Shown here one piece after another: positions 1-7,627 of a DNA stretch of 64,000 bases. Source of the DNA: Mucilaginibacter roseus. GTDB taxonomy: Bacteria > Bacteroidota > Bacteroidia > Sphingobacteriales > Sphingobacteriaceae. The notes under the pieces were generated by a model. The model ran no database searches. It was not told the DNA's origin and worked only from the letters and a program-made list of their open reading frames with translations. Position 1 is the stretch's first letter. Every line of letters starts with the position of its first letter. The DNA lies in NCBI RefSeq assembly GCF_021215455.1, contig NZ_JAJPWV010000006.1, positions 219,431 to 283,430 of the forward strand, read 5' to 3'. The position numbers were made by a program, and so were the translations under genes.

Positions 1-245
1 TTAGCCTGCAACTCTGCCGACATTTTCGTTTTAGCGCTGTTCACCAGCTCAATTTGCGCCTCAAGGCTGTCCAGTTCAGTTTTTAATCTTGTCTTTTCAT
101 CATTGATGTACACCACCCTCGTGTCCGACTTGTTTTTTTGCAGGTACAGGTACACATCAGTACCCAGCAATGCAATCACAACTATGATCAAAAAATAAAT
201 AACGTTCGAATTCTTTTTTACTGGTTTTTCAGAAGGGTTCTCCAT
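1..245 (-). CDS. Membrane-anchored coiled-coil protein, N-terminal part only (gene runs off the window)
   Basis: The ATG at 245 opens 81 codons with no stop before the window edge; the TAA visible at 3-1 is out of frame. Residues 1-14 are polar and lysine-rich, residues 15-35 form one hydrophobic segment (VIYFLIIVVIALLGTDVYLY), and from residue 46 the chain is charged and heptad-like (ELDSLEAQIELVNSAK), as in a coiled coil outside the inner membrane. This is the layout of a single-pass anchored protein with an extended helix. I do not recognise the family. The C-terminus, and therefore any functional domain, is not in the window. Confidence 0.75.
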   Translation of the reverse strand, partial: MENPSEKPVKKNSNVIYFLIIVVIALLGTDVYLYLQKNKSDTRVVYINDEKTRLKTELDSLEAQIELVNSAKTKMSAELQA

Positions 246-337
246 AAATTAAGTTAGTTTAAGGCTTGGCCCGCCGCGCAGGCCTGTAGCTTGGCATGTA
301 ACTATTACTTAGTGTCTTATTGTAACATTACGACGTT

Positions 338-361
338 CAATACCCGTTTTTACGGGTATTG
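338..361. other. Perfect 10-bp hairpin or palindrome between divergent genes
   Basis: CAATACCCGT (338-347) and ACGGGTATTG (352-361) are exact reverse complements around TTTT. No T-run follows on either side, so it is not an ordinary terminator. It lies between the leftward gene starting at 245 and the rightward gene starting at 485, so an operator is possible. The rest of 246-484 shows nothing else clear. Confidence 0.5.
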
Positions 362-450
362 CTTATCCGCTAAATTAAGTACAATAAGCTTAAAACACAA
401 AATTGGCCGATTTATTATGTATAATAATAAAACTCTACCTATGCAGTTTA

Positions 451-458
451 TATCTTTG
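451..458 (+). promoter_or_regulatory. Bacteroidota -7 element, TATCTTTG
   Basis: TATCTTTG matches the TAnnTTTG consensus exactly. Transcription would begin near 462, giving a leader of about 23 nt before the ATG at 485. No clear -33 TTG is found at the usual spacing. Confidence 0.55.
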
Positions 459-484
459 CAGATTAATTGATAAACCGTTTTTTG

Positions 485-2044
485 ATGCGTATCTACTCCG
501 TTGCTGTATTATATATTTTGCTGGTGCTGTCGGGTTTACGTGTGTATGCACAGCCTGTGCAGGAGCTTGAGATAACCGATAACTACAAACCCGAACCCAA
601 ACGCGAGTTTAGGGGCGTTTGGATAGCCACTGTTGTTAATATTGACTGGCCAAGCAGTTCGCGCGCTTTACCGGAGAAACAAAAAACGGAGCTTCTTAAC
701 CTGCTTGATGAGCATCATGCTACAGGTATTAACGCGGTAATGCTACAGGTGCGCCCGGCCGCCGATGCGCTTTATGCCAAAAGCTTTGAGCCATGGTCAA
801 AATATCTTACCGGGCAGCAGGGTAAGGCCCCCTCGCCTAATTACGACCCGCTGGAGTTTGCCGTAACCGAGGCGCATAAGCGTGGTATGGAACTACACGC
901 CTGGTTTAACCCATACCGGGCAACTTTTGATAAGAACTTTAATGCTGTTGCCAGCGACCATATTACCCGATTAAAACCTGAATGGTTTTTTACTTATGGC
1001 GGCATCAAGCTGTTTAACCCCGGCATACCTGAGGTTAGGGAATATATTGTGCGCGTAGTGCTCAACGTGGTAGATAATTATGACGTTGATGGCATTCACC
1101 TCGACGATTATTTTTACCCTTACCCTATCGCCGGCCAGCGCATAAATGACCAGGAAGCCTTTGAAAAGTACGGTACCGGATTTACGGATATAAAAGATTG
1201 GCGCCGCAACAATGTGGACGTATTGATAAAGATGCTGAGCGATAGCATACACGCGCATAAACCATCCATGAAATTCGGCATCAGTCCGTTTGGTATATGG
1301 GCTAATAAATACCAGAATCCAGAGGGATCTGAAACTAATGGCGGTTCATCCTATTACGAGCAATATGCTGATAGCCGTAAATGGATACGCGAAGGCTGGC
1401 TGGATTATATTAACCCGCAATTATACTGGCCTATAGGTAACCGAGCGGCAGCTTTTGATAAGCTGGCTGACTGGTGGAGCAATAACACGAATAACCGGCA
1501 TCTATATATCGGACAGGCGCCCTACCGTTTGCTGGAAAGAAAGACGGCCGCTTTCCGCAACCCGTCTGAATTGCCTAACCAGATCAATTACCTGCGTAAT
1601 AATCCGAGGGTGCAGGGCAGTGTTTATTTCAGTTCGAATTCACTCATCAGTAACCCGCTTGGCATTGCCGATTCGCTGCGTAATACGTATTACCGTTATC
1701 CGGCATTGCCGCCACCTATGCTTTGGCTGGATTCTGTTGCGCCTAATGTGCCGCGAAATCTGATGGTTAAAGAAACAGGCAGGGGCGTGCGCTTAAGCTG
1801 GCAGGAACCTACAACCGCACGCGATAATGAGCCGATATACGGCTACGTGATCTATCGGTTTGAAGAAGGTGAGCGTACCGATATCAACGACCCCAAAAAC
1901 ATCATCAGCATAAAATATAACACCGACCTTTTTTACGACGATAACAATGCACAGAAGGGTCGGCATTACCTATACATTATAACGGCTATTGACCGCATAA
2001 AAAATGAAAGCGAGCGGTCGCCGGCCGTTGCGGTTAGCAATTAA
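485..2044 (+). CDS. Secreted family 10-like glycosyl hydrolase (GHL10/DUF187) with C-terminal fibronectin type III-like domain
   Basis: The 519-residue protein starts at the ATG at 485; an in-frame TTG at 467 is less likely because the signal peptide (hydrophobic stretch, then VYAQP) begins naturally at 485. The barrel domain shows REFRGVWIATVVNIDWPS near the mature N-terminus, HAWFNPYRA, DGIHLDDYFYP and GISPFGIWANK, all typical of the YngK/GHL10 family, which acts on extracellular or periplasmic glycans including peptidoglycan. The last 90 residues (VPRNLMVKETGRGVRLSWQEP onward) look like an Fn3 fold. It converges on and overlaps the DUF1835 gene by 11 nt. The substrate is not known from sequence. 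Confidence 0.9.
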   Translation: MRIYSVAVLYILLVLSGLRVYAQPVQELEITDNYKPEPKREFRGVWIATVVNIDWPSSSRALPEKQKTELLNLLDEHHATGINAVMLQVRPAADALYAKSFEPWSKYLTGQQGKAPSPNYDPLEFAVTEAHKRGMELHAWFNPYRATFDKNFNAVASDHITRLKPEWFFTYGGIKLFNPGIPEVREYIVRVVLNVVDNYDVDGIHLDDYFYPYPIAGQRINDQEAFEKYGTGFTDIKDWRRNNVDVLIKMLSDSIHAHKPSMKFGISPFGIWANKYQNPEGSETNGGSSYYEQYADSRKWIREGWLDYINPQLYWPIGNRAAAFDKLADWWSNNTNNRHLYIGQAPYRLLERKTAAFRNPSELPNQINYLRNNPRVQGSVYFSSNSLISNPLGIADSLRNTYYRYPALPPPMLWLDSVAPNVPRNLMVKETGRGVRLSWQEPTTARDNEPIYGYVIYRFEEGERTDINDPKNIISIKYNTDLFYDDNNAQKGRHYLYIITAIDRIKNESERSPAVAVSN

Positions 2045-2831
2045 AGCTGATCAATCCTTTATGCTGCAGGTTTTTCAAGTATAAGTCAATGGCGGAATCG
2101 CCCATGCCGTAAATATCGTTATTTGCCCAAAACGCTTTGTATATGCCTGCGTTATCAGTAATGCCGCTGTTATAAATCCGCAATAGTTGCTGTTCAATAT
2201 AGTTCAGGCCCTGCTCATTGGTTTGTAAGCGCTTGAGGTGTGCTTCAAACGCGGGTTTTAATAAGCTCATGTTAGCCCAAAACGGAGTGTTTTCGATGAA
2301 AACTTCAATTTTTGGGGCATCGCTGGTGCAATAGGCTGTCCAGGCTTCGGCGGCTAAGGTCATGTCATACTCGGTGAGCTGTAACCTTGTGTTGTCATAT
2401 AAATAATCCAACTCGGTACCGTTGAGTTCTCCCAATCCTTTAAAGTCAGGTTTACCGGGATACTCCGAAGGGCAAACCAGGTAAATGTTTTGCTCATTTA
2501 AATCAGCGTGCAGACGCAGTAAATTTAAGATGCCGAGCAGGTTTACCTGGCAATGCAGGTCATACTCAAACCAAAGCGTTATCTCGGCGTACGGAAAGCT
2601 GAGCTTGGCAACTTCGTCAATAATTTTGGTTTGATATTCCTCTGATGGTGCATTAAACTGGGTATATATCCATGCCGACCGCAACTCCCAAAATCTGGCG
2701 GATGATATGTCTTCGATAACCGGACCTTCTGATAAAATTTCGCGCCAAACCAGCACGTCGCCATCAAGCCCGGTACCGTTAAAGCCATGCAGCATGGCGT
2801 CGCCGTTAAGTATATGCAGTTGCTTTTCCAT
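2034..2831 (-). CDS. DUF1835 domain-containing protein
   Basis: The 265-residue protein opens MEKQLHILNGDAMLHGF, the hallmark start of DUF1835, followed by VWREILSEGP and a C-terminal helical half (DUF3658-like region). The ATG at 2831 was preferred over an in-frame GTG at 2840 because the -7 element TAGCTTTG ends at 2840. The family has no established activity. The 3' end overlaps the GHL10 gene tail-to-tail. Nothing in the sequence suggests export: there is no signal peptide or membrane segment. Confidence 0.85.
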   Translation of the reverse strand: MEKQLHILNGDAMLHGFNGTGLDGDVLVWREILSEGPVIEDISSARFWELRSAWIYTQFNAPSEEYQTKIIDEVAKLSFPYAEITLWFEYDLHCQVNLLGILNLLRLHADLNEQNIYLVCPSEYPGKPDFKGLGELNGTELDYLYDNTRLQLTEYDMTLAAEAWTAYCTSDAPKIEVFIENTPFWANMSLLKPAFEAHLKRLQTNEQGLNYIEQQLLRIYNSGITDNAGIYKAFWANNDIYGMGDSAIDLYLKNLQHKGLISFNC

Positions 2832-2839
2832 AGGTAACA

Positions 2840-2847
2840 CAAAGCTA
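2840..2847 (-). promoter_or_regulatory. -7 element TAGCTTTG abutting the DUF1835 start
   Basis: On the minus strand TAGCTTTG matches TAnnTTTG exactly. If the last G is at -4, transcription starts near 2836, only about 5 nt before the ATG at 2831. A TTG on the minus strand at 2864-2866 is 16 nt away, shorter than the usual 19-21. Confidence 0.45.
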
Positions 2848-2865
2848 CCAAATGCGCCGGAAACA

Positions 2866-2897
2866 AAAAGCCACCCATTGGTAAATAGGTGGCCTTT
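2866..2897 (-). terminator. Terminator of the first M56/BlaI operon
   Basis: On the minus strand GCCACC and GGTGGC arms (2888-2893 and 2870-2875) are followed by TTTTTG. It lies 38 nt past the M56 stop codon and before the DUF1835 start. Confidence 0.65.
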
Positions 2898-2934
2898 AAT
2901 GCGAATTTAGGTTTAGTGCAAACTATTAACTGAC

Positions 2935-4620
2935 TTATTTGGTGGTCACCATAATTTTTCCACCTTCTTTTTTTAATGCATCCTTAACTACATCAATACT
3001 TTTTATAGTGTTCGGATCAAGTTCTTTTATCTCTTTTTCGGTCATTTCTTTTCCGTTTAAATAATAGGTTACGCCTTTAAGGTCTGTACCTGTCCCCCTC
3101 AACTTGAGTACATTCCCAAATTTTGAAGTGTCTCTTTTTCCGTAGCCTATTACAACCACGTCATTAATCTTGCCTTTTATTTTTTGGCCGCTAAACTGTG
3201 GTTTGTCATCATCATCCCCATTGCCGGGTATAAGAGTGCCCTGTTTTTCGCTTTCCTTAACCGCGTTATCAGCGGCAGGTAAATTAAAGGCAATAGGCAC
3301 GGTATACTGTACTCTTACCGGCTTGCCATTTTGCATGCCCGGGCTCCATTTAGGCGAAGCCTTTAAAACTCTTAACGCTTCAGCATTTATAGTTGCTGAA
3401 ACACCCCGCAGAACGTTCAGGTTACTTAACGATCCGTCTTTTTCAACTATAAATTGCACAAACACTCTTCCCGAAGCTTTATTTTTTACATCCTCAGCCG
3501 GATATTTAATATTGGTTTGCAGATAAGTTCCAAAAGCTTTTAAGCCACCCGGAAACTGCGGATGTGTTTCAACCGCAGTAAAAACTTCATTGTTACCTTT
3601 TGGCACAGTGTCAATCTGGATCTCTGTTATTTTTGATTGCGCTTTAGGTAATGCTGGCTCTACAATTTCAATTTCCTTTACTGTTTGTTCAGGCTGTTGC
3701 TTGGCAGGCTCTTCAATGCTGATATATTCTTTCGGAACTACTTCAGTAACTGAAGTTTCGAGCACCGTCTCGGCAGTTTTGTTGATAGCCTTTACGGTTT
3801 TATTATCGTTTATTGTGGCTGATGACAGGATAAGCATCAACACAAATAGCGGAGCTGACAGGCCGTATTTAAGCAGCTTAACGCGCTGCGACCTGTTTTT
3901 TTGTAACATCATAATTCGTTGTTTTAATAGGCTGTGATTAAAAAATGGATTAACCAAATTGTGTACCGGTGCATTAAATGTTTGGTTAAGCAGGAGCATG
4001 GCGTAACCTGCTTTATCTGCGCCAGCATCAATAACCTGGCGGTCGGCTATAAATTCATGGGTATGTTTAACGGCTTTGCGGTAGAGGTACACCACCGGGT
4101 TAAACCAGTTGATAATACTGATGAGCTCGATCAGCATAACATCTGCCGAGTGCCACTGGCGGGCGTGTACATGCTCATGTGCCGATACAACTTCATGTTC
4201 TGACAGTTCGCCGCTTACCTGTACTTTTTTAAAGAAGGAGTAGGCGCCCGCCGTATGTTTACTGATGAGCCTTTGCAAACTGGCCAGCTGCCAGGTAAAC
4301 CTGATGGCGAATGCCAGCAACCCCGCCAGGTAAGTGTAAGCAATAACATGCCCGATGCTGATGATCTCATTCTCGGTACCTGTATATTGCAGTGCAATTA
4401 CCGGCGCGTTGTAAATAACCATTTTTACCTGCTGTGTTATAAACAGGTTTTGTACCCAGTTTGCTTGTATAAGCGGTAGTAAAAACGACAGTATTGCCGA
4501 TGCTACCAGGTACACACGATTAAGCTGAAAAAATGTTTCTTTACGAAGCAACAGCGCATAAAACCCGTAAAATAAGCCTAAATACAGGTTTGCCAGGATT
4601 AAATATTGCCACCAGGTCAT
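2935..4620 (-). CDS. M56 family BlaR1-like metalloprotease with TonB-C domain and SusC-plug-like tail
   Basis: The 561-residue membrane protein has transmembrane segments near 5-25, 33-50, 88-110 and 255-270. The zinc protease signature HEHVH is at residues 148-152, with a downstream glutamate in HEFIADR as likely third ligand. After the last membrane helix comes a linker rich in proline and glutamate, then a TonB C-terminal domain (about 352-450: PQFPGGLKAFGTYL, GRVFVQFIVEKDG). The last 77 residues start INDVVVIGYGKRD and end IMVTTK, closely resembling the plug of SusC-type receptors. It is the last gene of a three-gene operon, 5 nt after the BlaI gene. By family analogy it senses an envelope signal and inactivates the BlaI repressor; the signal is unknown. 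Confidence 0.88.
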   Translation of the reverse strand: MTWWQYLILANLYLGLFYGFYALLLRKETFFQLNRVYLVASAILSFLLPLIQANWVQNLFITQQVKMVIYNAPVIALQYTGTENEIISIGHVIAYTYLAGLLAFAIRFTWQLASLQRLISKHTAGAYSFFKKVQVSGELSEHEVVSAHEHVHARQWHSADVMLIELISIINWFNPVVYLYRKAVKHTHEFIADRQVIDAGADKAGYAMLLLNQTFNAPVHNLVNPFFNHSLLKQRIMMLQKNRSQRVKLLKYGLSAPLFVLMLILSSATINDNKTVKAINKTAETVLETSVTEVVPKEYISIEEPAKQQPEQTVKEIEIVEPALPKAQSKITEIQIDTVPKGNNEVFTAVETHPQFPGGLKAFGTYLQTNIKYPAEDVKNKASGRVFVQFIVEKDGSLSNLNVLRGVSATINAEALRVLKASPKWSPGMQNGKPVRVQYTVPIAFNLPAADNAVKESEKQGTLIPGNGDDDDKPQFSGQKIKGKINDVVVIGYGKRDTSKFGNVLKLRGTGTDLKGVTYYLNGKEMTEKEIKELDPNTIKSIDVVKDALKKEGGKIMVTTK

Positions 4621-4625
4621 AACTT

Positions 4626-4994
4626 TTATTTTTTTAGTTTTTCAATCAGTTTCATTATCTCGTCGGCCTCTTTGAGGTTTATTTTTTCCTTTTTTACAAA
4701 AAATGAGAGCATGCTGTTAACCGAGTTGTTGAAATAACCACTCAACAACTTGTCGGATGCGAAGTCCTGGTATTGCTCCTTACTGATCACCGGGTGATAT
4801 TCGTGGCTTTTACCGAAGGCGGTATGTCCTACAAAGCCCTTAGTCTCTAATATCCTGATGATGGTTGATACGGTGTTGTAAGCAGGTTTAGGCTCTGGTA
4901 ACAGCTCAATTACATCCTTCACATATCCTTTTTTCAATTGCCATAATACCTGCATTATTTGCTCTTCGGCTCGTGTTAACTCTTTAATTTCCAT
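4626..4994 (-). CDS. BlaI/MecI/CopY-family transcriptional repressor (paralogue 1)
   Basis: The 122-residue protein opens MEIKELTRAEEQIMQVLWQL, the winged-helix start of the BlaI family; the recognition region is PAYNTVSTIIRILETKGFVGH, and the C-terminal half is the dimerisation helix bundle. BlaI repressors bind palindromes as dimers and are removed by proteolysis initiated by their M56 partner, here the next gene. It lies 6 nt downstream of the unknown secreted-protein gene. Two palindromes over that operon's promoter (5487-5533) are the obvious candidate operators, so autoregulation is likely. Confidence 0.93.
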   Translation of the reverse strand: MEIKELTRAEEQIMQVLWQLKKGYVKDVIELLPEPKPAYNTVSTIIRILETKGFVGHTAFGKSHEYHPVISKEQYQDFASDKLLSGYFNNSVNSMLSFFVKKEKINLKEADEIMKLIEKLKK

Positions 4995-5000
4995 ATTTTT

Positions 5001-5471
5001 CTATTTCTTATCCTGATAAATAGCCGGTCCGCATTGCGCAAACTTTTTATCAGCGGTTATATTTATTTTGTGGTATTGTATAAATGAATTTAATAAAGCT
5101 ACAAACTTTTCTTTTTTAGGCTGATCGTTCTCAAGCGCTTTCAGGTTTACAAGGTAGTAATCTATTTTACCATCCGGTTCAAAATATATACGGTGAACAA
5201 TGCGGGTAGGTTGGCCCCAGGTAAAGCCGTTATCTTTTAAATATGCGGCAAGCTCGGTAAGCATGGCTACGTATGCTTTATAAAAATCCTGCTGACGGGT
5301 GCCGCTGAAAGTCGCTTTGGTAGTATCGGTATGCAGCGCGCTATTGTATTGTTCGTCTAACCGTGCAACAGTAAGCCCTTGCGCGGCGGCATCTTCAAAG
5401 GTTAAGGCCTTTGATTGGGCCAGTGCCGCAAACGGCAGCAGGAGCACTGTTATTAAAGCAATAAATTTCAT
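5001..5471 (-). CDS. Secreted protein of unknown function, first gene of the BlaI/M56 operon
   Basis: The 156-residue protein has a clear signal peptide (MKFIALITVLLLPFAALAQ), which decides the start at 5471 over an in-frame upstream ATG at 5519 that lies within the putative -33 region. The C-terminal half (RIVHRIYFEPDGKIDYYLVN) has the beta-strand flavour of TonB-C-like domains, but I cannot assign it. It ends 6 nt before the BlaI gene, so it should be co-transcribed and repressed by BlaI. A periplasmic sensor, substrate or effector for the downstream M56 protease is a reasonable guess and no more than that. Confidence 0.8.
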   Translation of the reverse strand: MKFIALITVLLLPFAALAQSKALTFEDAAAQGLTVARLDEQYNSALHTDTTKATFSGTRQQDFYKAYVAMLTELAAYLKDNGFTWGQPTRIVHRIYFEPDGKIDYYLVNLKALENDQPKKEKFVALLNSFIQYHKINITADKKFAQCGPAIYQDKK

Positions 5472-5486
5472 CGGCCTATAATTTAA

Positions 5487-5502
5487 AACTAAGGTATTAG
5501 TT
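5487..5502. promoter_or_regulatory. Palindromic BlaI-type operator O1, over the -7 element
   Basis: AACTAAGGTATTAGTT has perfect 6-bp arms (AACTAA/TTAGTT) around GGTA. It covers the minus-strand -7 element TACCTTAG at 5489-5496. Its centre is 31 bp from that of the second copy. Confidence 0.7.
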
Positions 5503-5519
5503 GTTTTTGAAATTTGCAA
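5489..5519 (-). promoter_or_regulatory. Promoter of the BlaI/M56 operon
   Basis: On the minus strand TTG (5517-5519), a 20-nt spacer and TACCTTAG (5489-5496) match TTG-N19-21-TAnnTTTG with one mismatch. Transcription would start near 5485, about 14 nt before the ATG at 5471. Confidence 0.6.
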
Positions 5520-5533
5520 CTAAAAATTTAGTT
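5518..5533. promoter_or_regulatory. Palindromic BlaI-type operator O2, over the -33 element
   Basis: AACTAAAAATTTAGTT repeats the arms AACTAA/TTAGTT with another 4-nt spacer (AAAT). It overlaps the -33 TTG of the leftward operon. It also lies 65 bp before the divergent metallo-beta-lactamase start at 5598, so it could affect that gene too. Confidence 0.7.
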
Positions 5534-5597
5534 ATTTTTATAATTAAACTTTTTCTCGTTGTTAATGGTTGTAATCGCAAATCTATTTATAACACCA

Positions 5598-6998
5598 ATG
5601 CATATAGTTTTTCACGGCGCTGCACGTAACGTTACGGGCAGCAAACATTATATTGAACTTAACGACGGTACATCGTTATTACTTGATTGTGGCATGTTTC
5701 AGGGTTTGGGCGAACATACTGACGATATGAACGAACATTTTGGCTTTAACCCCCAAAAGCTGGATTACATGATCCTTTCGCACGCGCATATTGACCATTG
5801 CGGATTAATACCGCGCCTTATTGCCGAGGGTTTTAGCGGCCCGATATACTGTACCCCGCCAACCATGAACCTCGCCCGCATATTGCTGATGGATTCGGCA
5901 CGCATACAAACGCAGGATGCCGAATACAGTAACCGCCAGCGTACGCGCAAAGGGCAAAAACCTATAGAGCCGCTATATACCGAAGATGACGCCATGGCCG
6001 CCATGCGGCAGTTTAAAGTGGTTGAGTATAATGAAGAATGCGAGATATCGCCCCGGATAAAATTTACCCTGACTGATGCCGGTCACGTAGTGGGCAGCGC
6101 CGCCGTACATTTAACTATACTGGAAGACGGAAAGGAAACCCGCATAAGCTTTAGCGGCGATGTTGGGCGTTACGGCGACCTGTTGCTTAAAAGCCCGCAA
6201 ACTTTCCCGCAGGCAGATTATATTTTGCTGGAATCAACCTATGGCGATTCGCTGCATAAGGATATCGGCCCGATTGAGGATGCCCTGCTGGAGGTGATAC
6301 GCAACACCTGCGAACGCAAAAAGGGTAAGGTAATTATTCCAGCATTCAGCGTGGGCCGTACGCAGGAGTTATTATATGCCTTAAATGCGCTGGAGCTACG
6401 TGGCGTATTGCCTGATGTGCCTTATTATGTAGATAGTCCGCTATCGCTGCAGGCTACGCAGGTGCTAAAGGATCACCCCGAGGTATATAATAAGGAAGTT
6501 AAAGAGGTGATGAAGGTGGATGCCGATCCGTTCGCGTTCAAAGGCTTACGGTTTATTGAATCAACAGAGGAGTCGGTAGCGCTGAATGATGATCCGCGCC
6601 CGTGTGTTATTATCTCTTCATCTGGCATGGCCGAAGCCGGACGGGTAAAGCATCATATTAAAAACAACATCAATAACCAAAAAAACACCATACTGATCGT
6701 AGGTTATTGCGAACCCAATTCTTTAGGTGGACACCTGATGCGCGGCGACCGCGACGTGTACATTTTTGGCGACCAGTACCAGGTGAATGCCGATGTAGAA
6801 GTAATAAAATCAATGAGCGCCCACGGCGATTATGAAGACCTGCTACACTTTATATCCTGCCAGGATCCCGCACAGGTTAAAAAACTTTTCCTGGTGCATG
6901 GTGAGTATGATGTGCAGAAAAAATTTGCTGAAAGGCTAAAAGAAAAAGGGTTTAAGTATGTGGAAATACCGTATCAGCATAGTAGGGTAGATTTGTAA
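5598..6998 (+). CDS. Metallo-beta-lactamase fold / beta-CASP nuclease with RNA-specificity domain
   Basis: The 466-residue protein starts MHIVFHGAARNVTGSKH, the usual start of this family; upstream in-frame codons at 5559 and 5565 add a non-conserved tail. Metal ligands are visible in HAHIDHCG, AGHVVGSA and FSGDVG; beta-CASP motifs include PAFSVGRTQE, SSSGMAEAGR and SAHGDYED. Proteins of this type act as endo- or exonucleases on RNA (CPSF-73/RNase J relatives); the exact substrate here is unknown. It is divergent from the BlaI operon and shares its 126-bp control region. No clear -7 element is seen in front of it. Confidence 0.9.
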   Translation: MHIVFHGAARNVTGSKHYIELNDGTSLLLDCGMFQGLGEHTDDMNEHFGFNPQKLDYMILSHAHIDHCGLIPRLIAEGFSGPIYCTPPTMNLARILLMDSARIQTQDAEYSNRQRTRKGQKPIEPLYTEDDAMAAMRQFKVVEYNEECEISPRIKFTLTDAGHVVGSAAVHLTILEDGKETRISFSGDVGRYGDLLLKSPQTFPQADYILLESTYGDSLHKDIGPIEDALLEVIRNTCERKKGKVIIPAFSVGRTQELLYALNALELRGVLPDVPYYVDSPLSLQATQVLKDHPEVYNKEVKEVMKVDADPFAFKGLRFIESTEESVALNDDPRPCVIISSSGMAEAGRVKHHIKNNINNQKNTILIVGYCEPNSLGGHLMRGDRDVYIFGDQYQVNADVEVIKSMSAHGDYEDLLHFISCQDPAQVKKLFLVHGEYDVQKKFAERLKEKGFKYVEIPYQHSRVDL

Positions 6999-7010
6999 GC
7001 CTCACCCCAA

Positions 7011-7032
7011 CCCCTCTCCTGAAGGAGAGGGG
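7011..7032. repeat. Short palindromic intergenic hairpin
   Basis: CCCCTCTCCT (7011-7020) and AGGAGAGGGG (7023-7032) are perfect 10-bp arms with a 2-nt loop, just past the metallo-beta-lactamase stop. No T-run follows. This is the kind of G/C-rich palindrome scattered between genes in Sphingobacteriaceae; it may still stop transcription. Confidence 0.6.
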
Positions 7033-7159
7033 CTTAATACGGCGGAGAATATTCTTTAAAGATATATAATGCATTTTGTCCTCCGGAACGATAGTGAGAG
7101 ATCTGCCTGTGTTCATTAACAGGGCGATTGGGTTTTACTTTTACCTGTGCTAATGAGCA

Positions 7160-7551
7160 CCAGGATGTGCTTTACTTATTGTTAGTGGTTGTCACTTTCG
7201 TTTGTGCAGACAAAAGAAAGTAACCAAAGAAGACTTAGCGTAGCGATCTCATGAGCACCATAGAAAAACAAACAGCAGCGAATAACCTGCCGGCTACGTC
7301 CTGCCCGGTGAAAGGTTCTACCTTGGCAAGGCTTGTGCTGCTCCGGGCATTACTGATACCGGTCGGATTGGTTATTTAAGGTTTGTGCTTTTTATGGTTA
7401 CATTACAAACGGTTAATAAGCACAAACCAATCATAACCTATTTCTCCGGCCTCTTAATTTTCGGGTAGCAGGTTGATGCACTGCCTTTAAAAGAAAATTA
7501 AACAGCCGGCGAGTTTTGCTTCTTTTGATCGCTCAAAAGAAGTTTAGGACA
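7160..7551. repeat. Composite intergenic repeat region A (non-coding)
   Basis: The stretch 6999-7627 has no convincing gene. It contains modules shared with the stretch at 24535-25234: a 29-nt block at 7445-7473 identical and in the same orientation at 24768-24796; a 48-nt block at 7504-7551 present with three mismatches at 25141-25188; and a 75-nt block at 7289-7363 present inverted at 25073-25147, with its first 29 nt identical. An imperfect palindrome beginning ACTTTCGTTTGTGCAGAC occupies about 7194-7221. No transposase or clean target duplication was found. Confidence 0.8.
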
Positions 7552-7576
7552 AGAACTTCTCAAAAGAAAGCTGATA

Positions 7577-7614
7577 AAACAGGAAGAGCCGCAATTACGC
7601 GGCTCTTCCTGTTT
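7577..7614 (-). terminator. Strong terminator after the M28 peptidase
   Basis: AAACAGGAAGAGCCGC (7577-7592) and its exact complement (7599-7614) form a 16-bp stem with loop AATTAC, 13 nt past the stop of the leftward M28 gene. Confidence 0.8.
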
Positions 7615-7627
7615 ATATAAAGAAGAA

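Noticed and set aside
7190..7260. Insertion sequence end (palindromic AAAGAAAGTAACCAAAGAA-type sequence)
   Set aside because: No transposase, no matched terminal repeats and no target duplication; it is treated as a repeat only.
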